Assembly: GCF_026340305.1 (NCBI RefSeq)
Contig: NZ_JAPEPI010000002.1
Span: forward strand, 372,001-436,000
Source: Streptomyces sp. NBC_01381
Lineage (GTDB): Bacteria; Actinomycetota; Actinomycetes; Streptomycetales; Streptomycetaceae
DNA: 64,000 nt
Reading direction: 5' to 3'
Shown in pieces: positions 1 through 8,671 of this stretch. The notes under the pieces were generated by a model. It was not told the DNA's origin and did no database searches. It saw only the letters and a list, made by a program, of their open reading frames with translations. Both the position numbers and the translations under genes were made by a program. Every line of letters begins with the position of its first letter. The first letter of the stretch is position 1.

Positions 1-99
1 CCCGCCACGCAGATCAAGTGGGGTCTGAACTACATGAACGACCGCTACGGCAGCCCGTGCGGAGCCTGGGATTTCTGGCAGGCGAACAACTGGTACTGA
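1..99 (+). CDS. C-terminal end of a secreted lytic-transglycosylase-like protein (partial)
   Basis: The window opens inside a reading frame that ends at TGA 97-99 after 32 codons. The visible tail contains GLNYMNDRYG, a Cys and WQANNWY. This is the typical ending of Streptomyces secreted transglycosylase-like (SLT / aggregation-promoting-factor type) proteins that act on peptidoglycan outside the cell. The signal peptide and catalytic part lie upstream of the window, so the exact family is inferred from the tail only. A strong hairpin follows 23 bases after the stop. Confidence 0.6.
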   Translation, partial: PATQIKWGLNYMNDRYGSPCGAWDFWQANNWY

Positions 100-122
100 G
101 CCGCCTGTCGCTCAGCCTTTTG

Positions 123-155
123 GAGACCCCTCACCGTCCTTCGGTGGGGGGTCTC
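123..155 (+). terminator. Rho-independent-like hairpin
   Basis: A 13-bp stem (GAGACCCCTCACC paired with GGTGGGGGGTCTC, one G-T pair) encloses a 7-base loop. It lies just after the stop codon at 97-99 and before the next plus-strand gene. Streptomyces terminators often lack a long T-run, as here. Confidence 0.75.
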
Positions 156-228
156 AGCCGTGTACGGTCAGTCCGACAACTTCCAGGGGGGAGTGGTGGG
201 GAAGCAAGACGGGGGAAGAGGACGGATC

Positions 229-1638
229 ATGTCGCGAGTTCCAGGGTGGCTCGGCCGGCTCGGCGCCGGACTGTCTCGGATGGGCGAGCGGATGGAGGGG
301 CGTCGGGGACCGGACGCCGATGCTCCGGACGCCGACGCCTCGGACGCCGACTCTCCGGACACGGCCAAGCGCTCACGGCGGTCGGCCGCCGATGAGGCCG
401 CCGCAGCCGAGGGGGACGCGGCCGCGGTCGAGGCAGCGGGAGCGGCCGCACCGGAACCGGTGGTGCCCGCGCCGCCCGCCTACGCGCCGGCCATAGCGGC
501 CAGGCCCGACCCCGTCGACGCGGTGCCGTGGGGGATGCGGGTCGCCGCCGAGGCCGGCTGGCGCCTGCTCGTCCTCGCGGGCACGCTCTGGGTGTTGATG
601 CAGGTGATCAGCGCCGTGCAGCTGGTCGTCTTCGCCTTCATCGCCGCGCTCCTCATCACCGCGATGCTTCAGCCGACCGTGGCCCGGCTCCGGCGGCTCG
701 GGCTGCCGAGGAGCCTGGCGACTGTCCTCACCGCCGTACTCGGCTTCGTCGTCATGGGGCTCGTCGGCTGGTTCGTGGTCTGGCAGGTCATGGAGAACGC
801 GGACACGCTCTCCAACCAGGTCCAGGACGGCATCGACGATCTGCGCAACTGGCTGCTCAACAGCCCCTTCCACGTCACCGAGGACCAGATCAACGACATC
901 GCCAAGACGCTGCGCGAGGCGGTCGGGGCGAACACGGAGGAGCTGACGTCGGCGGGGCTCGAAGGCGTCACCGTGATCGTGGAGGCCATGACCGGCATCC
1001 TGCTCACGATGTTCTCGACGCTCTTCCTGCTGTACGACGGGAAGCGGATCTGGCAGTGGGTCCTGAAGCTGGTGCCTGCGCCGGCCCGGCCGGGGATCGC
1101 CGGAGCGGGGCCGCGCGCATGGCGCACTTTGACCGCCTATGTGCGCGGCACGGTGATAGTCGCCCTCATCGACGCGATCTTCATCGGGCTCGGGATCTAC
1201 TTCCTCGGGGTGCCGATGGCGGTGCCGCTCGCCGTCTTCATCTTCCTCTTCGCGTTCATTCCGCTGGTGGGTGCCGTGATCTCGGGCGCACTCGCGGTGG
1301 TCGTCGCGCTGGTCACGCAGGGCGTGTTCACCGCGGTGATGACCCTTGCCGTGGTGCTCGCCGTGCAGCAGATCGAGGGCCACATCCTGCAGCCGTTCAT
1401 TCTCGGGCGTGCCGTGCGGGTGCATCCGCTGGCCGTTGTGCTGTCCGTGGCGGCGGGTGGTCTTGTCGCCGGGATCGGGGGTGCGGTGGTGGCCGTGCCG
1501 CTGGTCGCCGTGACGAACACCGTCGTCGGCTATCTCCGCGCGTACTCACGTGAGGCCGCCCTGAAGCAGGCGCCTCAGCCGCGGGGCGCCAGCGCTCTGG
1601 ACGTCGCCCCCGTGGACCGCGGAACAGCCGCCGAGTAA
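229..1638 (+). CDS. AI-2E family transporter-like membrane protein
   Basis: The 469-residue product has a charged, Ala/Asp-rich N-terminal tail of about 95 residues. About seven or eight hydrophobic segments follow, in the layout of the AI-2E transporter / YdiK-PerM family (PF01594), including paired helices after WRLLVLAG, a soluble insert with DQINDIAK, and a C-terminal block with QQIEGHILQP, a family hallmark. I chose ATG 229 over the upstream in-frame ATG at 160 because GGAAGAGG lies 8 bases before it and nothing comparable precedes 160. Members export small molecules or act in ion homeostasis; the substrate cannot be told from sequence. It stands alone, after a terminator and before a gene for a secreted protein. 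Confidence 0.88.
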   Translation: MSRVPGWLGRLGAGLSRMGERMEGRRGPDADAPDADASDADSPDTAKRSRRSAADEAAAAEGDAAAVEAAGAAAPEPVVPAPPAYAPAIAARPDPVDAVPWGMRVAAEAGWRLLVLAGTLWVLMQVISAVQLVVFAFIAALLITAMLQPTVARLRRLGLPRSLATVLTAVLGFVVMGLVGWFVVWQVMENADTLSNQVQDGIDDLRNWLLNSPFHVTEDQINDIAKTLREAVGANTEELTSAGLEGVTVIVEAMTGILLTMFSTLFLLYDGKRIWQWVLKLVPAPARPGIAGAGPRAWRTLTAYVRGTVIVALIDAIFIGLGIYFLGVPMAVPLAVFIFLFAFIPLVGAVISGALAVVVALVTQGVFTAVMTLAVVLAVQQIEGHILQPFILGRAVRVHPLAVVLSVAAGGLVAGIGGAVVAVPLVAVTNTVVGYLRAYSREAALKQAPQPRGASALDVAPVDRGTAAE

Positions 1639-1691
1639 AGATCTCTGGATCTTGGCCTGGCGTCCACCTGTGGTGGCTAGAGTCCGCGCGC

Positions 1692-4600
1692 ATGAGACCC
1701 AGCCACAGACTCGGCCACGGGCAGAGTCATCGACAGAGATTCAGACGGATACGCACCGCGGGCGGGCTCGTGCTCGGGCTGCTCGTCCTGATGCTCGGCA
1801 TCGGAGCTCAGCCCGCCGCCGCGCACGTCTCACGCGAGCACGCCGAACTCGTCGTCGCCCCCGGTGACGGCGTCACGAGCGGGCGGCTGATCGTGCACCA
1901 CGACGTGGTGTCCGCGGGGGAGGCCGGCGCCTGGGCGTCCCGGCTCCTCTCGGCCGACTGCCCGGTCAACGGCTCCGGCGTGGCCGGTGACAGCGGCGGA
2001 GTGCCGGGCGGCGTCGTCGTGGAACTGGCGTGGAGCTGCCGGCTCGACGCCGTCGACCTGAGCGCCCTGCTCGACAAGGGCGGACTGAGCCAGGTCGTCG
2101 TCGAGTTCGACGGCACGGCGGCGGACGCCGACGCGGCCACGCCCATCGTCGACGCCCGAGGTGTGCACGCGCCGCCCTCGTTCCCCTGGGCCACCGTGCT
2201 CCTGGTGACGGCGGCCGGAGTCTTCCTCGTGCTCGCCGCCTGGCAGCTGCCGCTCCTCGTCAGGCTGGTGCGGCCCCGGCGGCTGCGGTTCGCCGTCGCG
2301 GGGACGGTCGCGCTGTCCTGCCTCGCACCCCAGGCCGCGTACGCCGATGGTGCGGACGCGGCGGACACCGTCACCGTGACGGGCACCGTCTTCCGGGACG
2401 CCAACGGCAACGGCAAGCGGGACAAGGGTGAGCGGCCCATGGCGGGCGTCGATGTCACCGACGGGGCCGTGTGGACGGCGTCCGGGCCCGACGGTTCGTA
2501 CCGCCTGGACATCGACCCGACCCGGCGTGAGACGGACCTCGTCAGCATCGTCTCGCCGGACGGCTACACGCCCGCCCTGCGCGACGACTACATACCGACG
2601 TACTTCCGCGAGGTCGCCGAGAGCGGCTCGACGGACGCCGACTTCGCGCTCGTCCCCGACAAGAACGCGGCCGACCCCACCGAGAAGTGGGTGATGAACT
2701 CCGACACCGAGGTCGGCAACCGCACGGACGAGGAGGCGAAGAAGGCCCTTCCGCAGTGGACGGGGCAGGTGCGGGCGATGTCCGAGGTCGACGGGGCGAC
2801 GATGCAGATCGCCACCGGCGACCTCACCGTCACCGACTACGCCGAGGAGCCGCGCCGCCAGGGCGCCTACGACCTGTTCAGCAAGGGGCTCAAGGAGGGC
2901 AGGCTCGGCCACCCCTTCTACCCGGTGATGGGCAACCACGACTTCGGCGGCACGGCGGCCTCCAAGGGCTATGCGGGCAGCCTGGAGTACTACCGCCGCA
3001 ACCTCGGCCCCGAGTGGTACAGCTTCGACCGCGACGGCCGCCACATCGTCGTACTCGAGGACAACTACGACGCGAGCGGCCTCAAGCCGCAGCTGGAGTG
3101 GCTGCGCCGGGATCTGGCCCAACACGCGGTCGGCAAGCAGGTGTTCGTCTTCGCGCACCGCTCGCTGTTCACCCAGTGGGGTCCGGGCGCGGGCATGCAG
3201 CCGACCATCGACGAACTCGCCAAGTACGACGTGCGGATGGTCGCGGCGGGCCACAACCAGCAGGCCGAGTTCCGGCGTGGCGCCTTCAAGCGCTCCGTCG
3301 AGATCAACAACCAGGGCACGTACGGGATCGACGGCGCACGCCCGGACTACAAGGTCCTCGACTTCAGCGGCATCACCGACGACCCGCGCACGGACCTGAA
3401 CGAAGACACCGGTCATGTCACCGGAATCCACCGGCAGTTCGAGGTCGACGACGACGCCGCGCTGGTCAGCCCCGCGAAGGGCAGTGTGCACGCGGCGAAG
3501 GACGGAGTGCCCGTCGAGGTGTACGCGGAGGACGACGGGCGCACGCCTCAGCGGGCCAAGGTGACCGTGCGGGACAAGCGCGGCGAGATCGTGCGGCGCG
3601 AGTCGCTGCGGTTCGGCGACGGCGCATCGAAGCCCGGCATCGAGAACTGCTACACGCCGCCCGGCGGCAAGCCCGAGCCCTGTCCCGACGCCCGCGGCTC
3701 CTGGACGCGGGCGAGCGACCGGCTGAGCGGCCTCCGGCCCGGCGCGTACACGGCGGAGACCGTCGCGTACGACAGCAGGGGCAAGGCCTGGCCCGCCCTG
3801 AAGAACCCGTTCACTGTGGTGCCGAAGACCGAAGCGGTGCCCGCGGGACAGGACTGGGTGCGGCAGGGCGGCGACGAGGCCGGACGCTCCGCGAGCGCGG
3901 ACGATCCGGGGCCGGTGCTCGACCTGAAGTGGGCGCGCCACACCGGGGAGCAGCTCAACCTCAACGGCTCGGTCGTCACGGACGGCAAGGTCATCGTCTC
4001 CTCGCGGGCCTTCGACTCGCCGTACAGCATGATGCTCGCGTACGACGTGAAGTCCGGGCGCGAGATCTGGCGTACGTATCTGGACGGCGACGCGGAGTCG
4101 GCGCCCACGCTGCACGGCGGCCGGGTCTACCTGACGACCGGCGTCGGCCGCGTCTACGCCATCGACCCGGACGACGGGCACATCGCCTGGGAGGCGGTCG
4201 ACCGCGAAGAGCAGCACGGGGACACCGTGCGGCGCTACGGCCGGGCCGGCGGTCCGGTCAGCGTCTTCGGGCTCACCGGTGAATCGGCCGACGGCCGTTC
4301 CGTCGCCGTCTACCAGGACTGGGACACGGTGCGCTGCCGGGACGCGAAGACCGGCGAGAAGCTGCCCGGCGGATTCGCGGCCGCGGGTTCATGGGGGCAG
4401 TTCCACAGCACCGCGGTGCGCGAGCCCGGCTCCAACACCGCCTATCTGCACTCCGGTTCGAGCAACTCCGTCATCGCGATGGACCTGGCGAGCTGCAAGC
4501 AGCTGTGGGTGAAGGACACCAAGGGCGGCATCGACAGCCACTCGTCGCCCGTCCTCACCGACCCGGCGTCGGGCGATCCGAAGCTGGTGACGTTCACGTC

Positions 4601-5096
4601 ATCGGGGGTCCGCGGATTCGATCCGAAGTCGGGTGCGCAGACCTGGGAGTCGGCGGCGGGCGGTTCGGGCGTCTGCGAGCCGGGCCCCGCGCCGCTGACG
4701 AGCCCGGCCGTCTGGGGTGACACCGCGTACGTGGCGGGGCGCGACGGTGTCGTACGCGCCTATGACACGAGCGCGGCCGACCCGTCGAAGCCGCTCTGGC
4801 AGACCAAGGCCGGCTATCTGCCGGGGGAGAGTCCGCTGGACGACGAGTGGCGGGTCGCCATGGGCTGCACGGCGGGCGAAGGATCGCCGACCATGCACCC
4901 CCTGGTAACCAAGTCCCATGTGTATGTGGGTACTTGGGACGGGCGACTGCTCGTCATCGACCGCTCGACGGGCGAGCAGGTGCACGCCTACGACCTGGGC
5001 GCGGGCGTCACATCGACGCTGTCCGTCAGCGGCGGGCGGATCTTCGCCCTCACCGACGACGGCACGATCCACGCGCTGGCCGCGCGCCGCGGCTGA
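1692..5096 (+). CDS. Secreted/membrane metallophosphoesterase with PQQ-type beta-propeller
   Basis: The 1134-residue protein reads in order: signal peptide (about 1-43), an extracytoplasmic domain beginning AHVSREH, a transmembrane helix (about 166-190), a second signal-like segment ending AAYA (about 193-220), a Cna-B/SdrD-like beta domain with FRDANGNGKRD (about 226-280), a calcineurin-type phosphoesterase (about 325-590), its C-terminal beta domain, and a PQQ/quinoprotein-like propeller (about 740-1134). The phosphoesterase keeps ATGD, MGNHD, an AHR His and GHNQ. The usual D-x-H reads D-T-E and the usual GHxH reads GHNQ, so metal binding may be altered. The internal signal-like segment suggests either a fusion of two ancestral genes or an internal start at GTG 2268. 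The next gene begins 15 bases after the stop, so they are probably co-transcribed. Activity is unproven. Confidence 0.82.
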   Translation: MRPSHRLGHGQSHRQRFRRIRTAGGLVLGLLVLMLGIGAQPAAAHVSREHAELVVAPGDGVTSGRLIVHHDVVSAGEAGAWASRLLSADCPVNGSGVAGDSGGVPGGVVVELAWSCRLDAVDLSALLDKGGLSQVVVEFDGTAADADAATPIVDARGVHAPPSFPWATVLLVTAAGVFLVLAAWQLPLLVRLVRPRRLRFAVAGTVALSCLAPQAAYADGADAADTVTVTGTVFRDANGNGKRDKGERPMAGVDVTDGAVWTASGPDGSYRLDIDPTRRETDLVSIVSPDGYTPALRDDYIPTYFREVAESGSTDADFALVPDKNAADPTEKWVMNSDTEVGNRTDEEAKKALPQWTGQVRAMSEVDGATMQIATGDLTVTDYAEEPRRQGAYDLFSKGLKEGRLGHPFYPVMGNHDFGGTAASKGYAGSLEYYRRNLGPEWYSFDRDGRHIVVLEDNYDASGLKPQLEWLRRDLAQHAVGKQVFVFAHRSLFTQWGPGAGMQPTIDELAKYDVRMVAAGHNQQAEFRRGAFKRSVEINNQGTYGIDGARPDYKVLDFSGITDDPRTDLNEDTGHVTGIHRQFEVDDDAALVSPAKGSVHAAKDGVPVEVYAEDDGRTPQRAKVTVRDKRGEIVRRESLRFGDGASKPGIENCYTPPGGKPEPCPDARGSWTRASDRLSGLRPGAYTAETVAYDSRGKAWPALKNPFTVVPKTEAVPAGQDWVRQGGDEAGRSASADDPGPVLDLKWARHTGEQLNLNGSVVTDGKVIVSSRAFDSPYSMMLAYDVKSGREIWRTYLDGDAESAPTLHGGRVYLTTGVGRVYAIDPDDGHIAWEAVDREEQHGDTVRRYGRAGGPVSVFGLTGESADGRSVAVYQDWDTVRCRDAKTGEKLPGGFAAAGSWGQFHSTAVREPGSNTAYLHSGSSNSVIAMDLASCKQLWVKDTKGGIDSHSSPVLTDPASGDPKLVTFTSSGVRGFDPKSGAQTWESAAGGSGVCEPGPAPLTSPAVWGDTAYVAGRDGVVRAYDTSAADPSKPLWQTKAGYLPGESPLDDEWRVAMGCTAGEGSPTMHPLVTKSHVYVGTWDGRLLVIDRSTGEQVHAYDLGAGVTSTLSVSGGRIFALTDDGTIHALAARRG

Positions 5097-5110
5097 GGGG
5101 AAGCGGCACT

Positions 5111-6434
5111 GTGCGAACACTCCTGACCGGGGTGCTGCTCGTCCTGGCCGCCGTCCCCGCGCTGCTGTTCGGCAGCGCGGGGACGGCGCAGGCGCACCCC
5201 TTCGGTACGCCACCCGTCGTCAAGGTCGAGGCGCGGGACTCGGCGGTCGAGGTCAACTGGTCGGCGCAGCCGGACGACATGGCCGTCCTGGCCGACAAGT
5301 CCGGTGGCGACGAGGCGGGTTACCTCGGCTCACACATCCGCGTACGGCAGGACGGCGCCAACTGCCCCGTCGAGCAGGCGTCCGGCACCCGCCTGCGCTT
5401 CGCCTGCCCGCGGCCCGTGGACCGGATCACCCTCACCGTCACCGCCCTGACGGACGTCGACCGCGCCTACCGCACGGTCTCCGTGACGCCGCGGGGCGGC
5501 GGAGGGCTGCACACGGCGCGGGCCCCGGCCCGCACACTGACGCTCACCTCGTCCGGCGCACCCGCAGGCCCCGCCTCGTCCGGCAGCGCCTGGACCACGG
5601 ACCTGACGGCGGTCCTCGACCACGGGGTGTTCCTTCCGCCGGCCCTCCTGGTGTCCATGGCGGTGGGCGCGCTGCACGCGTGCGCACCGGGCCACGGCAA
5701 GTCGCTCGCCGCCGGTTACCTGGTGGGAGGGCGTGGCCGGGCCAGGGACGCGGTATGGCTCGGCGCGATCGTCGCACTCATGCACACGTTGTCGGTGACG
5801 GCGCTTGCGGTGGGCTGGTGGCTGGCCGCCGAGAGCACGCCGGACATCGCGTCGCTGACGGGGTGGCTGAACCTCGTGGCGGCGCTGGTCGTGGTGGGGG
5901 TGGGGGTGGCGCTGCTGGTGAGGTTGAGGGGGAGTCGGGCCCCGAAGGGGCGCGGGGCTGTGACATTTGCGGCCCCGCCGCGTGGGCGCGCCCAGCCACG
6001 ATGGCGCCGCAGACACCCCGACTCCGACCCCGACCCCGACCACAGTCACGACCACGACCCCGACCACGGCCACACCCACCACATCCCCGCCGCACCCTCC
6101 CTCCTCACTTGGCGGGGCCTCCTGCTCCTAGGGACCTCCGGCGGGCTCCTGCCCTCGCCATCCGCGTTCCTCGTACTGCTCACCGGGCTGCTCACCGGAC
6201 GGACCGGTACGGCACTCGCGATGGTGGGAGCCTTCGGGGCCGGCATGGCGCTGACGCTCGCCGGAGTCGGCCTCGCCGTACTGAAGGGAGCGGGACGCCC
6301 TGCTCGCCAGGGCGTCCGGCTCGGCGAGGCTGCGCGTATGGGCGCTGCGCGTGCCCGTCGTCGCCGCCTCGTCCGTGGTGGCGGGCGGCACCGTGGCGTC
6401 CGTGCTCGCGGCGGGGCGGGTGCTCGCGCCCTAG
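5111..6434 (+). CDS. NicO-type nickel/cobalt transporter, apparent frameshift near the 3' end
   Basis: It starts at GTG 5111 behind GAGGGGAAG. A signal peptide ends in AQAHPFG, then comes an extracytoplasmic domain, then helices with HACAPGHGK and MHTLSVT. These are the metal-binding motifs of the NicO/RcnA family that moves Ni2+ or Co2+ across the membrane. A His/Asp-rich loop (HSHDHDPDHGH) follows, typical of metal sensing or binding. The frame runs correctly to LAVLKG near 6289. After that the plausible C-terminus (RDALLAR ... AAGRVLAP, stop TAG 6432-6434) is one base out of phase. Read literally, the frame continues to 6622 with nonsense sequence and overlaps ahpD. One extra G in the GGG at 6286-6288 explains it, either a real mutation or a sequencing error. 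The coordinates given are the corrected gene. Confidence 0.78.
5939..6012 (+). repeat. Streptomyces-type dispersed GC-rich repeat inside a coding region
   Basis: The stretch GGGGCGCGGGGCTGTG followed by GCGGCCCCGCCGCGTGGGCG and CCAGCCACGATGGCGCCG resembles, from memory, a repeat unit seen in intergenic regions of many Streptomyces genomes. Here it sits within the NicO-type gene and encodes a basic linker (RAPKGRGA ... QPRWRR) just before the His-rich loop. Copy number cannot be checked from this window. Confidence 0.5.
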
Positions 6435-6447
6435 GGTCCTGCGTACG

Positions 6448-6489
6448 CGAAAGGGCCCCGCCGACTCGGAAGTCGGCGGGGCCCTTTCG
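6448..6489. terminator. Bidirectional terminator between NicO gene and ahpD
   Basis: A perfect 19-bp stem, CGAAAGGGCCCCGCCGACT with its complement, encloses the loop CGGA. It lies between the convergent 3' ends of the transporter gene and ahpD, and can serve both strands. Confidence 0.9.
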
Positions 6490-6498
6490 ACGACCCGC

Positions 6499-7032
6499 CT
6501 ACTCGGAGAGCACCGCTTCCGAGTCCAGCGTGACGCCCACGGCCTGGATCACCGAGGCGATCTTGAAGGCTTCCTGGATCGTCTCGCGGTCGACGCCCGC
6601 CTTCCGCAGAACCTGCTCGTGAGAGTCGAGGCACTGGCCGCAGCCGTTGATCGCGGAGACCGCGAGCGACCACAGCTCGAAGTCGACCTTCTCCACGCCC
6701 GGGTTGCCGATGACGTTCATCCGCAGGCCGGCCCGGATCGTCCCGTACTCGGGGTCCGAAAGCAGGTGGCGCGTGCGGTAGAAGACGTTGTTCATCGCCA
6801 TGATGGCGGCGGCCGACTTGGCGGCCGTGTACGCCTCGGCGGAGAGGTTCGCCTTCGCCTCGGGCTCCAGCTCGCGCAGGACCTTCGGGGAGCGGGATGC
6901 GATCGCGCAGGCGAGCACCGTGCCCCAGAGCTGCTGCTTGGGCAGGTCCGAGTTGCCGATGACCGAGCCGAGGTTCAGCTTCAGGTCCTTGGCGTAGTCC
7001 GGTACGGCGGACTTCAGTTCGTCGAGTGCCAT
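6499..7032 (-). CDS. ahpD: Alkyl hydroperoxide reductase AhpD
   Basis: The 177-residue protein matches the AhpD (alkylhydroperoxidase, carboxymuconolactone-decarboxylase-like) family at full length. The catalytic pair is C131-G-Q-C134 followed by LDSHEQ, the family's CxxC...H active site. In mycobacteria and related bacteria AhpD regenerates AhpC by passing electrons from a lipoamide-linked system. The gene lies 15 bases downstream of ahpC on the same strand, so the two form an operon. OxyR is encoded divergently upstream, which makes peroxide-responsive control likely. The strong bidirectional hairpin at 6448-6489 ends the unit. Confidence 0.97.
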   Translation of the reverse strand: MALDELKSAVPDYAKDLKLNLGSVIGNSDLPKQQLWGTVLACAIASRSPKVLRELEPEAKANLSAEAYTAAKSAAAIMAMNNVFYRTRHLLSDPEYGTIRAGLRMNVIGNPGVEKVDFELWSLAVSAINGCGQCLDSHEQVLRKAGVDRETIQEAFKIASVIQAVGVTLDSEAVLSE

Positions 7033-7047
7033 GTCAGTAGGCTCCGT

Positions 7048-7602
7048 TCACTCGCCCGAGAGGAGCGCGACCGGGTCCAGGGTGTTCTCGCCCTTGGTCC
7101 AGTTGCACGGGCAGAGCTCGTCCGTCTGGAGAGCGTCGAGGACCCGGAGGACCTCCTTCGGGTTACGGCCGACGGAACCGGCGGTCACCATCGTGAACTG
7201 GATCTCGTTGTTCTGGTCCACGATGAAGACGGCGCGCTGCGCGAAGCCGTCCTCGCCCTCGATGCCGAGGTCACGCATGAGCTCGTGCTTCGAGTCGGCC
7301 AGCATCGGGAAGGGCAGGTCGGTGAGGTCCGGGTGGTCCTTGCGCCAGGCGTGGTGCACGAACTCGGAGTCGCCGGAGAAGCCGAGGACCTGGGCGTCAC
7401 GGTCGGCGAACTCGTCGTTCAGCTTGCCGAAAGCGGCGATCTCGGTCGGGCACACGAAGGTGAAGTCCTTGGGCCACGCGAAGACGATCTTCCACTTGCC
7501 CTCGTAGGTCTTGTGGTTGATCTGCTCGAACTCCTTGCCCGCCTCCAGCGAAACACAGGCAGTCAGGTCGAACTCGGGGAACTTGTCACCGACAGTGAGC
7601 AC
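7048..7602 (-). CDS. ahpC: Alkyl hydroperoxide reductase subunit C (typical 2-Cys peroxiredoxin)
   Basis: With GTG 7602-7600 as the start the product has 184 residues, beginning VLTVGDKFPEFDL. The open frame extends upstream to 7755, but those residues are unlike any peroxiredoxin, and GGAGAG sits 5 bases before the chosen GTG. The peroxidatic Cys51 is in TFVCPTE and the resolving Cys lies in ELCPCNW near the C-terminus. The enzyme reduces H2O2, organic peroxides and peroxynitrite in the cytoplasm. It is first in the ahpC-ahpD operon and divergent from oxyR, with an inverted repeat between them. Confidence 0.97.
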   Translation of the reverse strand: MLTVGDKFPEFDLTACVSLEAGKEFEQINHKTYEGKWKIVFAWPKDFTFVCPTEIAAFGKLNDEFADRDAQVLGFSGDSEFVHHAWRKDHPDLTDLPFPMLADSKHELMRDLGIEGEDGFAQRAVFIVDQNNEIQFTMVTAGSVGRNPKEVLRVLDALQTDELCPCNWTKGENTLDPVALLSGE

Positions 7603-7671
7603 GCGCTCTCCTTGCAAACAAAGGAACCCCGGTAAGGGGCTCCAGGGGGTTGGACTGCTTTCGATCGTGGC

Positions 7672-7708
7672 ACAGAGTGCATTGATTAGGGAAATAGCTA
7701 CACTCTGT
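7672..7708. promoter_or_regulatory. Candidate OxyR operator in the ahpC-oxyR intergenic region
   Basis: A perfect 8-bp inverted repeat, ACAGAGTG (7672-7679) and CACTCTGT (7701-7708), encloses 21 bases that are AT-rich for this genome (including GATTAGG and AAATAGCTA). It sits in the 130-bp gap between the divergent ahpC and oxyR starts, 24 bases before the oxyR start codon. Tetrameric LysR-type regulators such as OxyR bind long symmetrical sites of this kind. Binding by OxyR is inferred from position. Confidence 0.6.
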
Positions 7709-7732
7709 CCCGTTGATCGGAGGTGGCTATCA

Positions 7733-8671
7733 GTGCGAGCCATAAATAGGGGCAAGCAGCCCAGCCTGGCGCAGCTCCGCGCCTTCGCGGCCGTGGCCGA
7801 GCATCTGCACTTCAGGGACGCGGCGGTCGCAATCGGGATGAGTCAGCCCGCACTGTCCGGAGCCGTATCGGCCCTGGAGGAGGCACTGGGTGTCCAGCTC
7901 CTGGAGCGCACGACGCGCAAGGTGCTGCTCTCTCCGGCCGGCGAGCGGCTCGCGGTGCGGGCCAGGGCCGTGCTCGACGAGGTCGGGGCGCTGATGGAGG
8001 AGGCCGACGCGGTGCGCGCGCCGTTCACCGGGGTGCTCAGGCTCGGGGTGATCCCGACCGTGGCGCCCTATCTGCTGCCGACCGTCATCGGGCTCGTACA
8101 CGAGAAGTATCCGGATCTGGATCTCCAGGTGCATGAGGAGCAGACCTCGTCGCTCATCGAGGGGCTCGGTGCCGGGCGGCTCGATCTGCTGCTGCTCGCC
8201 GTGCCGCTGGGGGTTCCCGGTGTGACCGAACTGCCTTTGTTCGACGAGGACTTCGTGCTAGTCACGCCGCTTGACCACTGGCTCGGCGGGCGGGAGGGCA
8301 TCCCGCGCGACGCCCTGCGCGAACTCAATCTGCTGCTGCTCGACGAGGGGCACTGCCTGCGCGACCAGGCGCTCGACATCTGCCGGGAGGCGGGCCGCGC
8401 GGACGCGCCGGTCACCACGACCGCCGCCGGGCTCTCCACCCTCGTACAGCTGGTGGCCGGCGGGCTCGGCGTGACGCTCCTTCCGCGCACCGCTGTCCGC
8501 GTCGAGACCAGCCGCAGCAATCAGTTGCTCACCGGGTACTTCGCGGACCCGGCGCCGACTAGGCGGATCGCCCTCGCGATGCGTACCGGCGCTGCGCGGG
8601 CTGCGGAGTACGAGGAGCTTGCCGCCGCGCTGCGGGGGGCCGTAAAGCCGTTGCCGGTACGGGTGTTGTGA
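7733..8671 (+). CDS. oxyR: Hydrogen peroxide-sensing LysR-type regulator OxyR
   Basis: The 312-residue LysR-type protein has an N-terminal winged helix-turn-helix (residues about 11-70, containing MSQPALSGAVSALEE) and a substrate-binding-like domain. Cys208 and Cys217 lie in GHCLRDQALDIC, the spacing of the redox-active pair of OxyR. GTG 7733 is preferred to the far upstream in-frame start because GGAGG lies 9 bases before it. It is divergent from ahpC-ahpD, the usual Streptomyces arrangement in which OxyR activates ahpCD and its own gene on peroxide stress. Confidence 0.96.
   Translation: MRAINRGKQPSLAQLRAFAAVAEHLHFRDAAVAIGMSQPALSGAVSALEEALGVQLLERTTRKVLLSPAGERLAVRARAVLDEVGALMEEADAVRAPFTGVLRLGVIPTVAPYLLPTVIGLVHEKYPDLDLQVHEEQTSSLIEGLGAGRLDLLLLAVPLGVPGVTELPLFDEDFVLVTPLDHWLGGREGIPRDALRELNLLLLDEGHCLRDQALDICREAGRADAPVTTTAAGLSTLVQLVAGGLGVTLLPRTAVRVETSRSNQLLTGYFADPAPTRRIALAMRTGAARAAEYEELAAALRGAVKPLPVRVL

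Noticed and set aside
1830..4217. A 795-codon minus-strand frame inside the phosphoesterase gene
   Set aside because: Antisense shadow with Val/Arg/Gly-rich composition and no ribosome-binding site.
4918..7635. A 905-codon plus-strand frame across the NicO gene, ahpD and ahpC
   Set aside because: Arg/Pro-rich nonsense composition, overlaps four real genes and a strong bidirectional terminator.
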